Shown: piece by piece, positions 36,801 to 47,752 of the stretch
Numbering within the stretch: the stretch's first letter is position 1
How the letters are laid out: every line of letters begins with the position of its first letter
Assembly (NCBI RefSeq): GCF_029784135.1
Contig: NC_073746.1
Span: 102,130,515-102,194,514, forward strand
Reading direction: 5' to 3'
Length of the DNA stretch: 64,000 bases
From: Toxorhynchites rutilus septentrionalis
Taxonomy: Eukaryota > Arthropoda > Insecta > Diptera > Culicidae
The notes under the pieces: generated by a model
Database searches by the model: none
What the model was told of the DNA's origin: nothing
Seen by the model: only the letters and a program-made list of their open reading frames with translations
Position numbers and translations under genes: made by a program

Positions 36801-39800
36801 GTATTTTCTAACAAGGAGACAGCAATAAATATTGATTTTCTATATTTAATTTTTTCTACTTTACGACAAACTTATATTACTTTTTTCAGTTGACGTTTAA
36901 CTTTTAAGAGATCAAACATGTCAGTTACGTTAATGAAATACACCAAGAAACATCATATAACCTTCCGTTCAAATAATTTAATTCGTTTTTTTATCGGTCA
37001 CTTTCGATTTATTTTAAAGATCGTTAAAATATTCAAACACACTTACAATACATTAGTGTGTTTTATTCAACACCCAAAATATTCACTAGAAATAATTTAT
37101 TTGGCAGAACAACGTTTGCCTGGTCAGCTAGTATGGCTATAAAAATGAGCGCTTGGTGCTTGGCCACATTCTATCATCGGACGCCAAGCAGGAAAGAAGC
37201 TATCTTGAGTTTGTTTTTCAGCATAAGAGATGTCGCTGCATTTGCAGGCGATATATGCTATGGGATGTGGAGCAGGAGAGCTTATCGAAGTGTGTTAAAA
37301 GCGGTGGAAGCGTCGCGCCTGGTGAAGTAGAGGCTAATCGCGCTCGATTTGATAGAATTGAGTTTTTAAATGGTTTTATTTAGCTGGGATATATTTGTAT
37401 GTTTGTATGTAGGGGTAGTGGGGGCAAATTGGTCATGGGGTGCAAAGTGGTCACCTGCTTGTTTGGTAGTATAACTATTGACTATAGATGCCGTATTGAT
37501 AATCACCTGTTTGAAGAATTTAATGACTTTCGAGTCACTCTGTACTTCAGTAGAGCTGTCGCATGTCGAAATACAAATAAAAACAGAAATTACTCTCTCG
37601 ATAGCCATTCGGCCGTAGTTCAGTGCGCATGGTATCTAAGGAATTTCTCGTGAAATTTAGTTTATTCAATCTGATATATTGGACTAATCATCAGTTTGGA
37701 CAACTGTTCGCATATTCTAGGAGAGGTGAACAGATATTTTGTTCAATCTCAGCGATTAATTAGCATAGACATTATTTTGATGTTTGGGGGCAAAGTGGTC
37801 ATAGGTGAATAGCAACTTACAGTTTTCTGTTTGCTAAAGCTGATTTACCTCATCACATTCTGCGCTTGAAGAAGATCCTTTTGTGGCTTTGACCTTAGAT
37901 AAATATGTCATTCCAACTAAACCAAGCCTCATTATGCGAAACGTTGTGTTTCTTACTACGTTTTTGTATGCAAGAGAAAATTTAAATTGAGACTCTAGGT
38001 GAATAGGCCAAGCTTATTTCATACATGTACCTACTATATCAAATATGATTTGAACAAATTTGGACGAAAAAAAACGTATAAATCTATCCCATTCAGAGTG
38101 ATATGTGCGAGTGACCACTTTACCTCCAAGCAAAAAAAAAATCGATTTTTCACCTTTTTTTCTAATGATGAAAAGTGTACTATTTTGAATTTTTATAGTA
38201 AAAGCCGTTTGCTATCTTGAAGAACAATGAGTTGAATTATAATATTCTTCGAGAAACGGGAATTGAATCGGTATGTGGGCGCTGGAAATGGGCATATTCC
38301 TTAGGGTGACCACTTTGCCCCCACTTCCCCTTACATGTTTGTCTATGGCGCTGTACCACATTAATTGAAATTTGACCCCTTTCCTGTTGACCGATTGATC
38401 TGAAATTTGGAGCTCACATTTATATCTACAGTCATTATAAAACGGCGTATTTCATGATCTTTAAAATCCAAGATGGCGACCGCTACAAAATGGCGCATTA
38501 CATATTTTCTCAAAGCCCCATATTGATGTTATCAAATGAAGGGGATTGATCAGGAGAACACAGTTGTTTATGAAAAATGCAAATCCAAAATGGCCGCCAC
38601 CACAAAATAGCGGATTACATATTTTCTCTAAACCCCATCAATATGGGTATCAAATGAAGGACTTGACTAGTAGAACACAGTTATTCATGAGGAATGCAAA
38701 GCCAAATTATATCACGATACCAGACGGTAAATTCCTATTACGATATGCTTGTCATCAAGTGTGTATTCGTTGCCGGCGGAACAATAACCCCTACAACATT
38801 TGCACGACAAATTTTGATTTTTTCGTATTTGCATCTAAACTTTTGAGTGTTTGCTGAGTGTGCTGAGGTTTTTTTTCTGTAATTTTGTGCATGAAAAGTT
38901 GGTCATTCTGGGATCTGTGCTCCATGATATTCGAATAATAGACACCCCTCGGTGCAGTCCTACGACTCTCCGGTTATGTCACCGACATTACCCACCCGTC
39001 TTTTTCTCCATGCCCTCGACTTCGTTCCGAAAATCTTTCTTTACGACCTGTGGTCTCCTTCGCGGGTAGTTGTCCTTTCTTTTCTCGATCTAAGACCCTT
39101 TTCACGATCCATCGGGACACTCCCACGGCGATAGAAATCTCTTTTTGTAACATTTGCGCATGAGACAAATGACGAATATGCTGCCACTCCGTCATGATGG
39201 AACTATCAAACTAAGGAAATCGCTTTTTTTACTCGCAGCCTATTGGCGATCTAACGTACAAATCTACACCTAGGCGGCGCTGCGGTGAAAGTGATGATGG
39301 TTTTAAATTTTGCCATGTGAGCTTATGGAAGGTTTGTAGTTCTTTCCATAAATTACAATGTTATAATCATAAAATATTATTTGATTGCGATGAGTTTGTA
39401 AGAAATTTAATTCTGCGCAATTTTATATATAACATGTTATTTATTTACCTCTTTCAGTGGTGAAAACTATAAAAATGTTGACAATGGTTGAATTAAAGAA
39501 GGAAATTCGAGGGCACAATCAAACACAAGTAGAAAAATGCACGATTCCTGCATGTGAGAACTACCTTGGAAAGCCAGGAAGTAAAATATACGATGATTTT
39601 ATATTATTGGGTTGTGGAAAAAGAAATGTCGTATATTGTAAATATATGGCAACACTTAAACATATCTTGTGTTGTACTTATCGGTCATACAATGCGGCTA
39701 TTTAAAGACGACAATCTGTGCTACAAGAGTCGTTTTGACAGTGTTGTGATTGTCCTTTTCAGTTTCATGTTTTTTACGTTTTTACTTTTTGCGAGGTAAA

Positions 39801-42800
39801 ACTGCAATAAAGGCGGCCGAAAAAATTCGTGTAGTTTATGGACCCGATAATGTAACGATTCGTACAGCACAGCGTTGGTTTGATCGATTTCGTTCTGGTG
39901 TAGTCGATGTCGAAGATACAACCTGTACTGGTAGGCCAATCGTCGTGGAAACCGATAAAATCGTTGAAATCATCCAAATAGAACGGCATGTGAGCACCCG
40001 CTCGATTGGTCAGGAACTGGGTATAGACCATAAAACCGTTTGGAACCATTTGCAGAAGATTGGATTCCAAAAAAGCTGGATGTATGGGCGCCACACGAGT
40101 TGACGCAAAAGAAACTTTTAGACCGAATCGACGCCTGCGATGCACTGCTGAAATGGAACGAACTCGACCCATTTTTGAAGAAGATGGTGAGTGGTGATGA
40201 AAAGTGGATCACGTACGACAACCTAAAGCGAAAAAAGTCATGGTCGAAACGCGGTGAACCGGCCCAAACCATCGCCAAGCCCGGATTGACGGCCAAGGTT
40301 CTGCTGTGTGTTTGTTGGGATTGGAAGGGAATCATCCACTATGAGCTGCTAACTATGGCCAGACCCTCAACTCGGTTCTCTATTGTGAGCAGCTTGACCG
40401 TTTGAAGCAGGCGATTGACCAGAAGCAGCCAGAAATAATCAATAGGAATGGTGTTGTTTTCCAATAGGACAACGCTCGGCCTCACACATCTTTGATGACC
40501 CACCAGAAACTACGGGAGCTCGGATGGGATGTCCTATTGCACCCACCGTATAGTCCGGACCTGACTCCAAGTGATTATCATCTTTTCCGGTCCATGCAAA
40601 ACGCTCTTGGTGATTGGCCTTAAAAGAGGCTTGCGAAAACTGGGGGGTTGGTATAATGAAGTTGCCTTCTAAATGGCAACAAGTTTGCGAACAAAACGGC
40701 GCATATTTGACTTAAATTGGATAATTTTAAGTATGTATGTTTTTCCCCTACCTATATAATAGTAATTATTTGTGGAACAAGCAGGAAATGCATCGACAAA
40801 TGGTTAAGTGAGTGTCAGGACTATATGTGTTAGGTAATTAAAGAATATGAAATAGAACTTTTCATTCAAACTTTTATATTTATGCAATGGACTTGGCCCT
40901 TCTGATCTGATAGAGAATAATTTACCTCCCAAGCACTAATATCGCCACCAGACACTGTACATTTTTTATCACAAATATAAACAAATCAGACTGTATAACG
41001 CACACCAACAAACTGCCGCGTTCGTGAAACTGAAACGTTTTTTTTATCAGAGAGTCAGTGTGGAACTAACTTAGTTTTAAAAACGAATTCGCTATAAAGC
41101 AAGATACAGTAATCGCTCACTAACTGGTCCTGATTTAGCTGGTCTGCTTTTTAACTGGGCGAACGTGTTAAAAAGCAGAATTTCGTAAACAATCGAAGCC
41201 ATATTCAAATGGAACATTTGCTGCGAGGGGCATTGGATCTTATTAAAATGTGAACTTTTGTCGAAAACGTCCACTTTCTATCTGTTATAGTTTTTGGAAT
41301 ATAAGGCATTTTTGTATGAATATTCCTAAAAAACTAATGTATTGCTCGTAACATTTTTGTGTGTAAATTCTCACGTTTGACATGTTCTTTACATGTTTCT
41401 AAATAGAGAAAAGTTAGCAGATCGAGCAAATTGCGATAATTTATACATAAAAATGGATCGAATTGAACATTAATAGTATTTTTCAAAGTATAACATGAAA
41501 AATTTGTTGTTCGAAAAACTTTTTCCGAGTGAATGTTCCCCGTTGTCCGATGTATGGAAAACTTGTTCAAAATTTTAAGGACTATTTATATCTATTTTTT
41601 TCAGAATTTTAAAAAGCATATTTTTTTCAAGAAAAATTAACAACAACTTTTTCATGTTTTTTTCCTTTGAAAAAATAATATTAATGTTCAACTCGTTACA
41701 TTGTTATGTATAAAAGATCGCTTTCAATGCTCTGCTAACTTATCTCTATTTGGAAACATGTCAAGAAAATGTCAAACGAGAAAATTTACACACAAAAATG
41801 TTACGAGCAAAACATTATTTTTCAGGAGTCTTCATACAAAAATGGCTTATATTCCAAAAACTATAAAAGATAGAAAGTTGATGTCTTCGTAACAAGATCT
41901 AAAACTTTGTCGAATACATTATATCGCTATCTTAAAACAGAATTAGGATAAGTTGTATTTTCTTCAAAGGAAATATGAAGAAGTTGTTATTCGAAAAACT
42001 TTTTCCCTGTAAAAGTGTCCATCTTCCGATGTATGGACGACTTGTTGGAAATTGTAAGGGCTATTTATATATATATTTATGGAAATTTAAAAAAAATTGA
42101 GAAAAATGAATTTTAGTTTTTTAAATAACTTTTTATCCAAAAAAATTTTGGTATTTTTTGAGAAAAATGAATTTTAATCTTTTAAATAACTTTTTTTCCA
42201 AAAAAATTTTGGTATTTTTTGTAAAAATTTAAACAATTTCCTACATTTCATCCTTTGACTAAAATTTTGTAGGTCTGATAGGTTTTTTTGTAGGTTTCTT
42301 TTAAAATTTCGAGTTTTTTCAACTTTTTTTTCGAAAAATATATAAGATCTACATTAAAAATTATCAGACTTTTTTGGAAAAAAATTTGATTGTAAAAAAA
42401 ATTTGATTGTAAAAAAAATTAAGGGCTTTAAGGAATCCACTGCCCATTGAACTCTGCGCTTCGTAGCGACCGCCCTGACCATTTCTTTAGCTCAAATCTC
42501 TCCTCTGGTCAGAACAGGATTGAACTGTATTGAAGACCTGTGCGTGTTCAGAATTCGTATGGATTAAGCCTTGGAAGTATCCCCCATGATACTAAGTGTT
42601 TCCTGGAAATCGGTTGTAAATTGTAAAATGCAGTCTCACATATTTCACATAAAAAATGGTAACTAAATAGTTAAAACTCATCAATTTAATTGTTGATTAC
42701 TACGATTTTCCAATAGTGTATTTTCTCTTCAGGCATCAAAGGTCAAGGCTTCTTGACGATGTTGGAAAGTTCATAAGGTTGACGTCTAGATGGCGCCTCT

Positions 42801-45560
42801 TGCAAAAATCTGCTTGACTATCACAAAGCACCATCTTTCAATGGAAAGGTGTCAAAATTTGATAGCAATCGGTCGATTGGTTCGTGAGTTACAGCATTGA
42901 AAGTGAAGAAACTTTTGTTATTGTGAAAAAAATGAAAAAATCTCAAATCAATGAGAACGATGACAAAATTGCACGAATTGGGCTTCGAATTGCTTCCGCA
43001 TCCACCGTGTTCTCCAGATCTGACGACTATTTTCTGTTCGCAGACCTGAAGAGAATGCTGCTGGCAGGAAATTTAAGACCGAAGTGATTACCGAAACAGA
43101 GGCCTATTTTGTGGAAAAACCGAAAGAGTAATATAAAAATGGTATCGAAAAGTTGCATGTTCGCAATAATGGTTGTATCGCAATTATGTTCGAAGGCAAT
43201 TATGTTTTTTATAATAAAATTGAATTTTGCAAAAAAAACCAATAGTTTTACTGCGTTACCTTATAAACTTTTCAGGTGAACTGTTACTTTACTCGCTTGC
43301 TCAATTCCTCTTTTGGATCAGTTGAAACTCAGCACTCAGCTAAAAAAAGGTAAATGTCGGATTTGTTGAACAGTTGCACTCTTCTAAATTATTCATCGAA
43401 ACGCATCTTGTAACGAAGCTCAAGACAAAATCTTCTTCCTGACGCTCCTTAAGCTTCGCCCAACGGCGGCATGTTGGAGAAAATAATTGGAAATAGATTC
43501 TTGCATACTTTGACGAACGCACGCCAATCGGTTGTGGAAACAGCGAATCTCAATAGCATAGCTTAAATAAAACTCCATTTTTCAAAAATCATTCTGATGG
43601 TAATGTTTTTCCACCAAATGCACACACTTCATACAGATCAGATTTTCGTATTGACAATTTTGAAGAGTTTGCTATCAAATTTTATAAGCTTTTTAAGTTT
43701 TTTGTTCCACCAAGATGAATCCTATAATTCGTTTCTCTTGGATATGTGCATTGTCCAATCAAAAGATCACCATTTTAATTACATCGATTATAATTAAACA
43801 TTATATGTTTTTGTAATCAGATGGAAATTCTTCATATGACACATGCCAATTATTTATTATATTATAACATAATAATAGAATGTTTCAAATACAACAATTT
43901 CACATACCTGTTTTCCGCGCATCTTTTCCTTTGTATACGTTAGAGTCAACTTGTGATACTCCAAACCTCCCATGACGCCATAAGTAATCTTATTCATGCG
44001 TCCCACCTCGTCCTTGTATTTGACTATCTCTTCATTCAGCACCAAGCCATAGTTCTTAATCCCATCCAAAGCGGTCACGTATAATCGTTGCTCGTTCGTT
44101 ATGAAGTGGTACGCATTACCGGCGAATTGCCTCAAAGCATGCGGCTTTAATTTCACCTTAATATTCTGAAAGATATCCGACACACTTTTCGGTATTTCCG
44201 GTTTTAGATCGGACCGAATAATGAAACCCTTTCTGGCCACAAAGAGCATTGGTTTCTCGTAGAAATCAGTTATGAACAGGTCGATTGGCTTTGTGCTGTC
44301 GGTTATGCCGTCGAGCTTTTGCTCAATCGGTAGAATGTACTGCATTTCATCCGGCACAATTCCGGTGTTGGTTTGGATGGCACTTCGCACTATTTCAAAA
44401 TCGCTCGAATCATCAATTGCAACGCTGATGAAACGACATGTGTATAGACAGAAGATCGTCAGAATCTTTCTGTCCAGGATGGCATCTAGCATGGAGAAAA
44501 CCTTTAGTACCTGAACCGGTTGGCCCGATGCGTCAGCAAATTTAACAGATTTCAACTGTTGCTCGGTAACCTCATTTGTGCCAATCTGAGATGCATAGCC
44601 TCGCTGTTTGGGATTCCATTCCAACGCAAGCATAAGCCAGCTTTCCAAATACTTTTTCAAGCAACTGGAAATATAGTTCTCCGGAAAGAGCTCATTATGA
44701 TAAGTGTAGTTATCCCGATTGTCTTCCGTGATAGCGATGTGTGTTGACTTCTTCTGCTGAACATACGTCATCCATTTCGCCAGCTGGGCATGGGGAATAA
44801 ATGGACGCACGCCGCATATAATTTCGAACCCAATTATGCCCATCGACCAATAATCCACGGAACAGCTGTACCGATCACAACAAATCAAATCGGGGGCAAT
44901 ATACTCCACAGTTCCAACGAGACTGGCATTCAAACTCTGCTTGTCCAGAGCTTTGGCGTATCCCAAATCCGTTAGCTTGTACACTTCCTTTCCTTCTTCG
45001 ACTTTCAACACAATGTTCTCTGGTTTTACGTCCCGATGGGTTATTTTCAAGCTATGCAAATATGAAATTGCATTTCTGAGTGAGCGTAGAATTTCTCTTA
45101 TCTCTGGCTCGCGCAACCCGCTGCAATTGGAAGCGCGATTCAGTACTCGCCTCAAATCGCCGCCCTCACAATACTCCATGCAAAGGATGGGCAATTTAGA
45201 TGCGGAATTTTTCATCAGTTCACTCAAGAATCCTTCCGGTTTAATCTGCACCGTTCGAACGATATTCTTATTATGGGCCGTATTCGTCATCAGGTTCACT
45301 TCGTTGCGCCACCTCTCGCAGTATTTGTCGGTCATCTCGCTTCTGTCTTGAAGAATGTGAAATTTCTTTATGGCTGTGAAAGACGAATTAGCAAACTTCA
45401 ATACAGTATTTCACTCACATAATAATATGATCAACTCACCGACCACCTCTTTGGTTTTTTGGTTTTTCCATAACGTAACCACTCCAAAACCACCGCTTCC
45501 CAAACGCTTCTCACGGTGCCAATCCCCAATAATTGGCGGATCTTCCTCTGGTGGCAACAT
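33845..45560 (-). CDS. IKK2: IKK-beta-type kinase (ird5 / IKK2 orthologue), 5 exons
   Basis: Exons, in transcript order, are 45560-45440, 45373-43908, 34736-34387, 34322-33939 and 33887-33845. All introns are GT-AG and frames join to 787 codons plus stop. The kinase domain has the glycine loop GSGGFG (21-26), VAIK with Lys43, HRDVKPEN with catalytic Asp155, DLG (176) and the activation loop [10 protein letters not shown] with Ser187 and Ser191 in the S-x3-S spacing phosphorylated in IKK-alpha/beta. A ubiquitin-like region and a long helical scaffold domain follow; the last exons encode a coiled, acidic C-terminus ending [12 protein letters not shown]. In insects this kinase, with Kenny (IKK-gamma), activates Relish in the Imd pathway. 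Length fits the family (human IKK-beta is about 756). I separate it from TBK1/IKK-epsilon by the two-serine loop. The 9171-bp second intron (34737-43907) is full of transposons. Confidence 0.93.
33939..34322 (-). CDS. IKK2: IKK exon 4
   Basis: Continues the helix ([19 protein letters not shown]) and then a polar, Ser/Asp-rich tail. The donor is ACGTTAGTA. Reading through would stop after MTLV, so the last exon replaces those residues. Confidence 0.87.
34387..34736 (-). CDS. IKK2: IKK exon 3: scaffold/dimerisation helices
   Basis: The acceptor TTCACTTCTTCCAG precedes [17 protein letters not shown] and continues [16 protein letters not shown]. Predicted strongly helical. Phase 0 matches exon 2 exactly. 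Confidence 0.88.
34950..35320. repeat. Unassigned repeat-like segment
   Basis: On the minus strand broken frames give strings such as [14 protein letters not shown] and [10 protein letters not shown] that look transposase-like, but I cannot name the family. Confidence 0.3.
35702..37131 (+). mobile_element. Canonical non-autonomous Helitron, 1430 bp
   Basis: It begins TC (TCTTATATATATAAAAATC) and ends CTAG, inserted between host A (35701) and T (37132), which are the diagnostic Helitron termini and target. A small hairpin (GGCAGA...TTTGCC) lies about 9 bp before the CTAG. The matching copy of the host repeat at 48421-48440 is uninterrupted (gttaactatatggctat), which fixes both ends. The 5' text (tctcgtgtcacggtgtttgt) is of a kind common in arthropod Helitrons. 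No Rep/helicase frame is present. Confidence 0.93.
37412..38331. mobile_element. ~920-bp MITE, copy 2
   Basis: The left end GGGGTAGTGGGGGC and the inverted right end AGGGGAAGTGGGGGC are each flanked by TA. The sister host repeat at 52700-52720 lacks it (tatatgtaacatg). Almost identical to 31007-31932. It has internal direct repeats of its own end, gggggcaaagtggtca. The open frames inside are not conserved as protein. Confidence 0.85.
38990..39200 (-). pseudogene. Transposase HTH fragment
   Basis: The minus-strand frame reads [20 protein letters not shown] then [20 protein letters not shown], a helix-turn-helix of the Tc1/mariner or IS630 kind. It is abruptly bounded by cgtcttttt on the left, where the sister repeat at 53660 continues with unrelated sequence. 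No catalytic part. Confidence 0.5.
39230..39620 (+). repeat. Repeat B, copy 1
   Basis: Starts tattggcgatctaacgtaca and includes gttatttatttacctctttcag and a frame [19 protein letters not shown]. Other copies: 47753-48044 (plus) and about 53735-53965 (minus). Frames are not preserved between copies, so it is treated as a repeat. Confidence 0.7.
39774..40735 (+). pseudogene. mariner (DD34D) transposase, decayed but nearly complete
   Basis: Blocks in order: [20 protein letters not shown] (HTH1), [20 protein letters not shown] (HTH2), [12 protein letters not shown] (first Asp intact, about 40189), [12 protein letters not shown] (about 40390), DNARPHTSL (second Asp, about 40470), [16 protein letters not shown] (third Asp, about 40540-40590) and [12 protein letters not shown] with a stop at about 40715. 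At least three frame changes and two stops. Terminal repeats were not resolved. Confidence 0.85.
40736..41270. other. No feature recognised
   Basis: AT-rich intronic sequence, short frames only. Confidence 0.4.
41276..41885. repeat. Small foldback, arms ~240-300 bp
   Basis: tagtttttggaatataag at about 41288 is mirrored by cttatattccaaaaacta at about 41845. aacatttttgtgtgtaaatt at about 41350 is mirrored at about 41785-41805, and the intervening arms also pair imperfectly around a centre near 41580. No target duplication or coding region was found. Confidence 0.7.
41886..42880. other. AT-rich low-complexity intronic DNA
   Basis: Positions 42100-42240 hold two direct copies of a 65-bp unit (gaaaaatgaattttaatctt... 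ttttggtattttttg). 42370-42420 is a short duplication of atttgattgtaaaaaaa. No gene or transposase. Confidence 0.5.
42881..43270 (+). pseudogene. mariner transposase C-terminal remnant
   Basis: In the frame from about 42960 there are traces of the third Asp region, then [11 protein letters not shown] (43030-43062), [10 protein letters not shown] (43080-43112) and YKNGIEKL with [11 protein letters not shown] near 43190. This is the typical end of a mariner transposase. It is broken near the SPD motif. It is a different lineage from the 39774 element by sequence. Confidence 0.75.
43271..43907. other. Intron end near IKK exon 2, no feature
   Basis: No element recognised. Probably original intron sequence in part. 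Confidence 0.4.
43908..45373 (-). CDS. IKK2: IKK exon 2: kinase, ubiquitin-like region and start of scaffold
   Basis: It begins in the AIKKF block with the catalytic lysine and runs 488 codons to RGKQ at the donor CAGGTATGTG. The whole catalytic core and activation loop are in this exon. Confidence 0.95.
45440..45560 (-). CDS. IKK2: IKK exon 1
   Basis: The start ATG is at 45558-45560, with A at -3. Encodes residues 1-40 including the glycine-rich loop; the donor is GGTGAGT. The next intron is 66 bp. Confidence 0.9.
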
Positions 45561-46030
45561 TTTTCAGCGGTTCTTCAATAATACTTCCAACTCAGATAAA
45601 ACCACAACGCCGCTCAGCAGATCGCATCAGACTAGTCGCTGACTAAGACTGCCGGAAATAGGTGAAAGTAGAAGCGAAATAAAATCTGTTTATGACGAAA
45701 GAGCAATTTTTGATCAGCCTTGCGTAGCCAAGCTATTTATAGTCGCAAAACGGGCACTAATGATTCCGGCAGCTAAAACACACAGTCTTCGGTGCGTGCG
45801 TGTATATGTATTACGTTCTAATTTTATGTCACCACTGTTTATATCGCGTTGCATTTCGTTTTCCTTTTCCCCCAGTGAACAATTACATCACGGGATGCGG
45901 TAAGAAGATCGCGAGCAAAACAAAACACCAGATATCAAAACATTGGAGATTATGCACGGTGAAATCAAATTGCTCGAGTTCGCTCAAATAGTGATTGAAG
46001 CAAATCTTTTAAAGTTTTACTCTCAATTTC
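45561..46030. other. Upstream region of the IKK gene
   Basis: Holds the 5' UTR and presumably the promoter of the minus-strand IKK gene. I could not identify a TATA box, a clear initiator or a convincing kappaB site. Confidence 0.4.
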
Positions 46031-46260
46031 GTTAAATTTCTTGACTTTAAAATGTTCACTATTCACTCGCGAGACGCGACACGGAACTAGGACACAACAC
46101 TTATAATCCTTACAAACATTAAAAGGGTTAAAATTACCTTTTTCGTCGACCGGTTTCGGGCTCGATGTTGCCCATCTACTGGACGGTGTCCGACTGATTA
46201 CGATGGAGCACTAACACATATTCATACGGTTATTAGTACTTGTCGAAGATATATTTTGCT
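46031..46260 (-). mobile_element. Penelope-like fragment with hammerhead-like core
   Basis: On the minus strand the order is TAGATGGGC, a loop, GAGCCC, GAAACCGGTC (about 46146-46176). Stem TGGGC/GCCC followed by GAAAC resembles the hammerhead ribozyme layout CTGANGA-stem II-GAAA found in Penelope-like terminal repeats. The CTGANGA part is eroded to CAGTAGA here. Downstream text (gtgtcctagttccgtgtc) looks like an element tail. No reverse transcriptase is present. Confidence 0.4.
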
Positions 46261-46506
46261 GAGTTATCAGCTTCGTCAGATGGAAGAGTTGAGATGATAT
46301 TGGTGCATCTTCTTCATTCATAAGTAGGGAATCGCTGGTTGAGATGTACATTGATTCCCATGCATTCAACTGTGAGGCTTTTCGTACATTTCTAATAATT
46401 TTTGCCTTCTCCCAGTGAGAGCACCCTGAAAGACCTTTTGTGCAACCCGAAAGATAGAATTCCACCGGATGAAAAATCAGGGATCTATCAGATTCCCTGC
46501 AAAGAC
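46261..46506. other. No feature recognised
   Basis: Short stretch between the Penelope-like fragment and a MITE; no domain recognised. Confidence 0.35.
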
Positions 46507-47400
46507 TGCCCAGCAAACATTAAATCGTATAATTTTGCACGTGCCAAGTCTTACAAGAAATCCGAATAAATCATAATCGCATATGATATCAATCAAAGTA
46601 TGTATCGTGTATATTTGAAATCGCATTAAATGTAAAAACTCGATTTTATATACCATTATCAAATTAAGTCGCATATCGGTATAATAAACATCAATTTTAT
46701 GATGTACATTGTCGTAAAATATATTTAATCCGCATCATATGCGTATATTACGCTGATGCAGTTTGTGTGTCGTATAAGCGTATAATTTAAATCGATTCAG
46801 TACTGTAGTAAATCGTGTTGCATGCTGAAGAAAATCATGAAACAGTAAATCATATTAGATCCTAATAATGGACATATTACATCATATTGAAATGTCAATG
46901 AAATGCTGATGCACTCAAAAGTTTTAACCGCTGTTGAATTAAATTGCAGATAGCCGCGCGAGATAGCTGGTGGATGATAATCCAGACGACCGGAGTTCGA
47001 ACCCATATCGGAGCAGTTTTCACCAATCTGTGCCATTTTAAACATTCAATTCCACTCCCAACACAAGTCAATCAAACAATTATTATTTCTACAAACATAA
47101 ATACTCATATATAAAAATGGCGATTCGTGAGGCTATAATAAACATTTCACGAAAATATTTTGCGCCATTTGTTTTTTTTCTATGTCTGTAATAAATCGTA
47201 TATGAGTATGGCACAAGTCGCTATTATAGCCGGTCAATGTTGCATATTCATTCAAACAAATTCGGTAAGCATTTGCCATGTATGTATATGGCCTCCACTT
47301 TTGCATGCATATGCCAGTTAGGCGCATTATATGCCAACCAAATTTTAGGGCATATGATGTTATATATACGCTTGTTATGCGATTTAATGTTTGCTGGGCA
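46507..47400. mobile_element. MITE with TGCCCAGCAAACATTAAATC ends, ~890 bp
   Basis: The left end TGCCCAGCAAACATTAAATC (46507) is exactly inverted at the right end (to 47400). The same CCCAGCAAACATTAA ends bound the element at 52867-53229. The interior is rich in catatg/atatgat strings. 46967-47035 contains a tRNA-B-box-like gagttcgaaccc. No target duplication is visible. Confidence 0.75.
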
Positions 47401-47752
47401 GGTGAAACAATCATATGAAATGCACCTTCAGCCATATTGGAATTGCTGTCGGTATTGTTTACAAACAGCTGCCGGCGGCTCCCTACAAACTGCCACGACG
47501 CTTATTCGAATTATGCCTACTATGTTCGGCTTTCGCGAATTTATGTGAAAAAGAAGGGATGATTCTGTAGAATTTCATTCTCATCCAGTTCATCCACTAC
47601 TCTCGCATGTGAAAATGCAATAATGGCGTATCCTCGCAATAACAGAACAATCAACCCCCGCTCCACAAACCGTAATCCCCTTCTTATTGAAGTGATGATG
47701 TTGCTTCACCTGTTATACATTTATACAAGCGCCTTGAACCCATCCATAGTTT
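47401..47752. other. No feature recognised
   Basis: Short frames only; bounded by a MITE and repeat B. Confidence 0.4.

Larger units (their letters stand above)
35324..39015 (+). repeat. GACGTAGGACTAC-bounded element, copy with Helitron and MITE inside
   Basis: The left end GACGTAGGACTACGTC is at 35325-35340. The right end CAGTCCTACGACTC is at about 38955, with a stem-loop (arms GGTTATGTC and GACATTACC) and then GTCTTTTT. Without the Helitron (35702-37131) and MITE (37412-38331) the element is about 1.3 kb, the same as the copy at 48049-53675 without its insertions. No coding capacity. Confidence 0.75.
34737..43907 (-). other. 9.2-kb transposon-filled intron of the IKK gene
   Basis: The intron has a canonical donor (43907-43906) and acceptor (34738-34737). 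It contains, left to right: unassigned repeat 34950-35320, a family element 35324-39015 with a Helitron and a MITE inside it, an HTH fragment, repeat B, a mariner, a small foldback, AT-rich DNA and a second mariner. The host-like part is only the few hundred bp next to each splice site. Confidence 0.85.

Noticed and set aside
46967..47035. tRNA gene or second SINE family
   Set aside because: Only a B-box-like gagttcgaaccc is convincing. No A box at the right distance and no cloverleaf, and it lies within a MITE.
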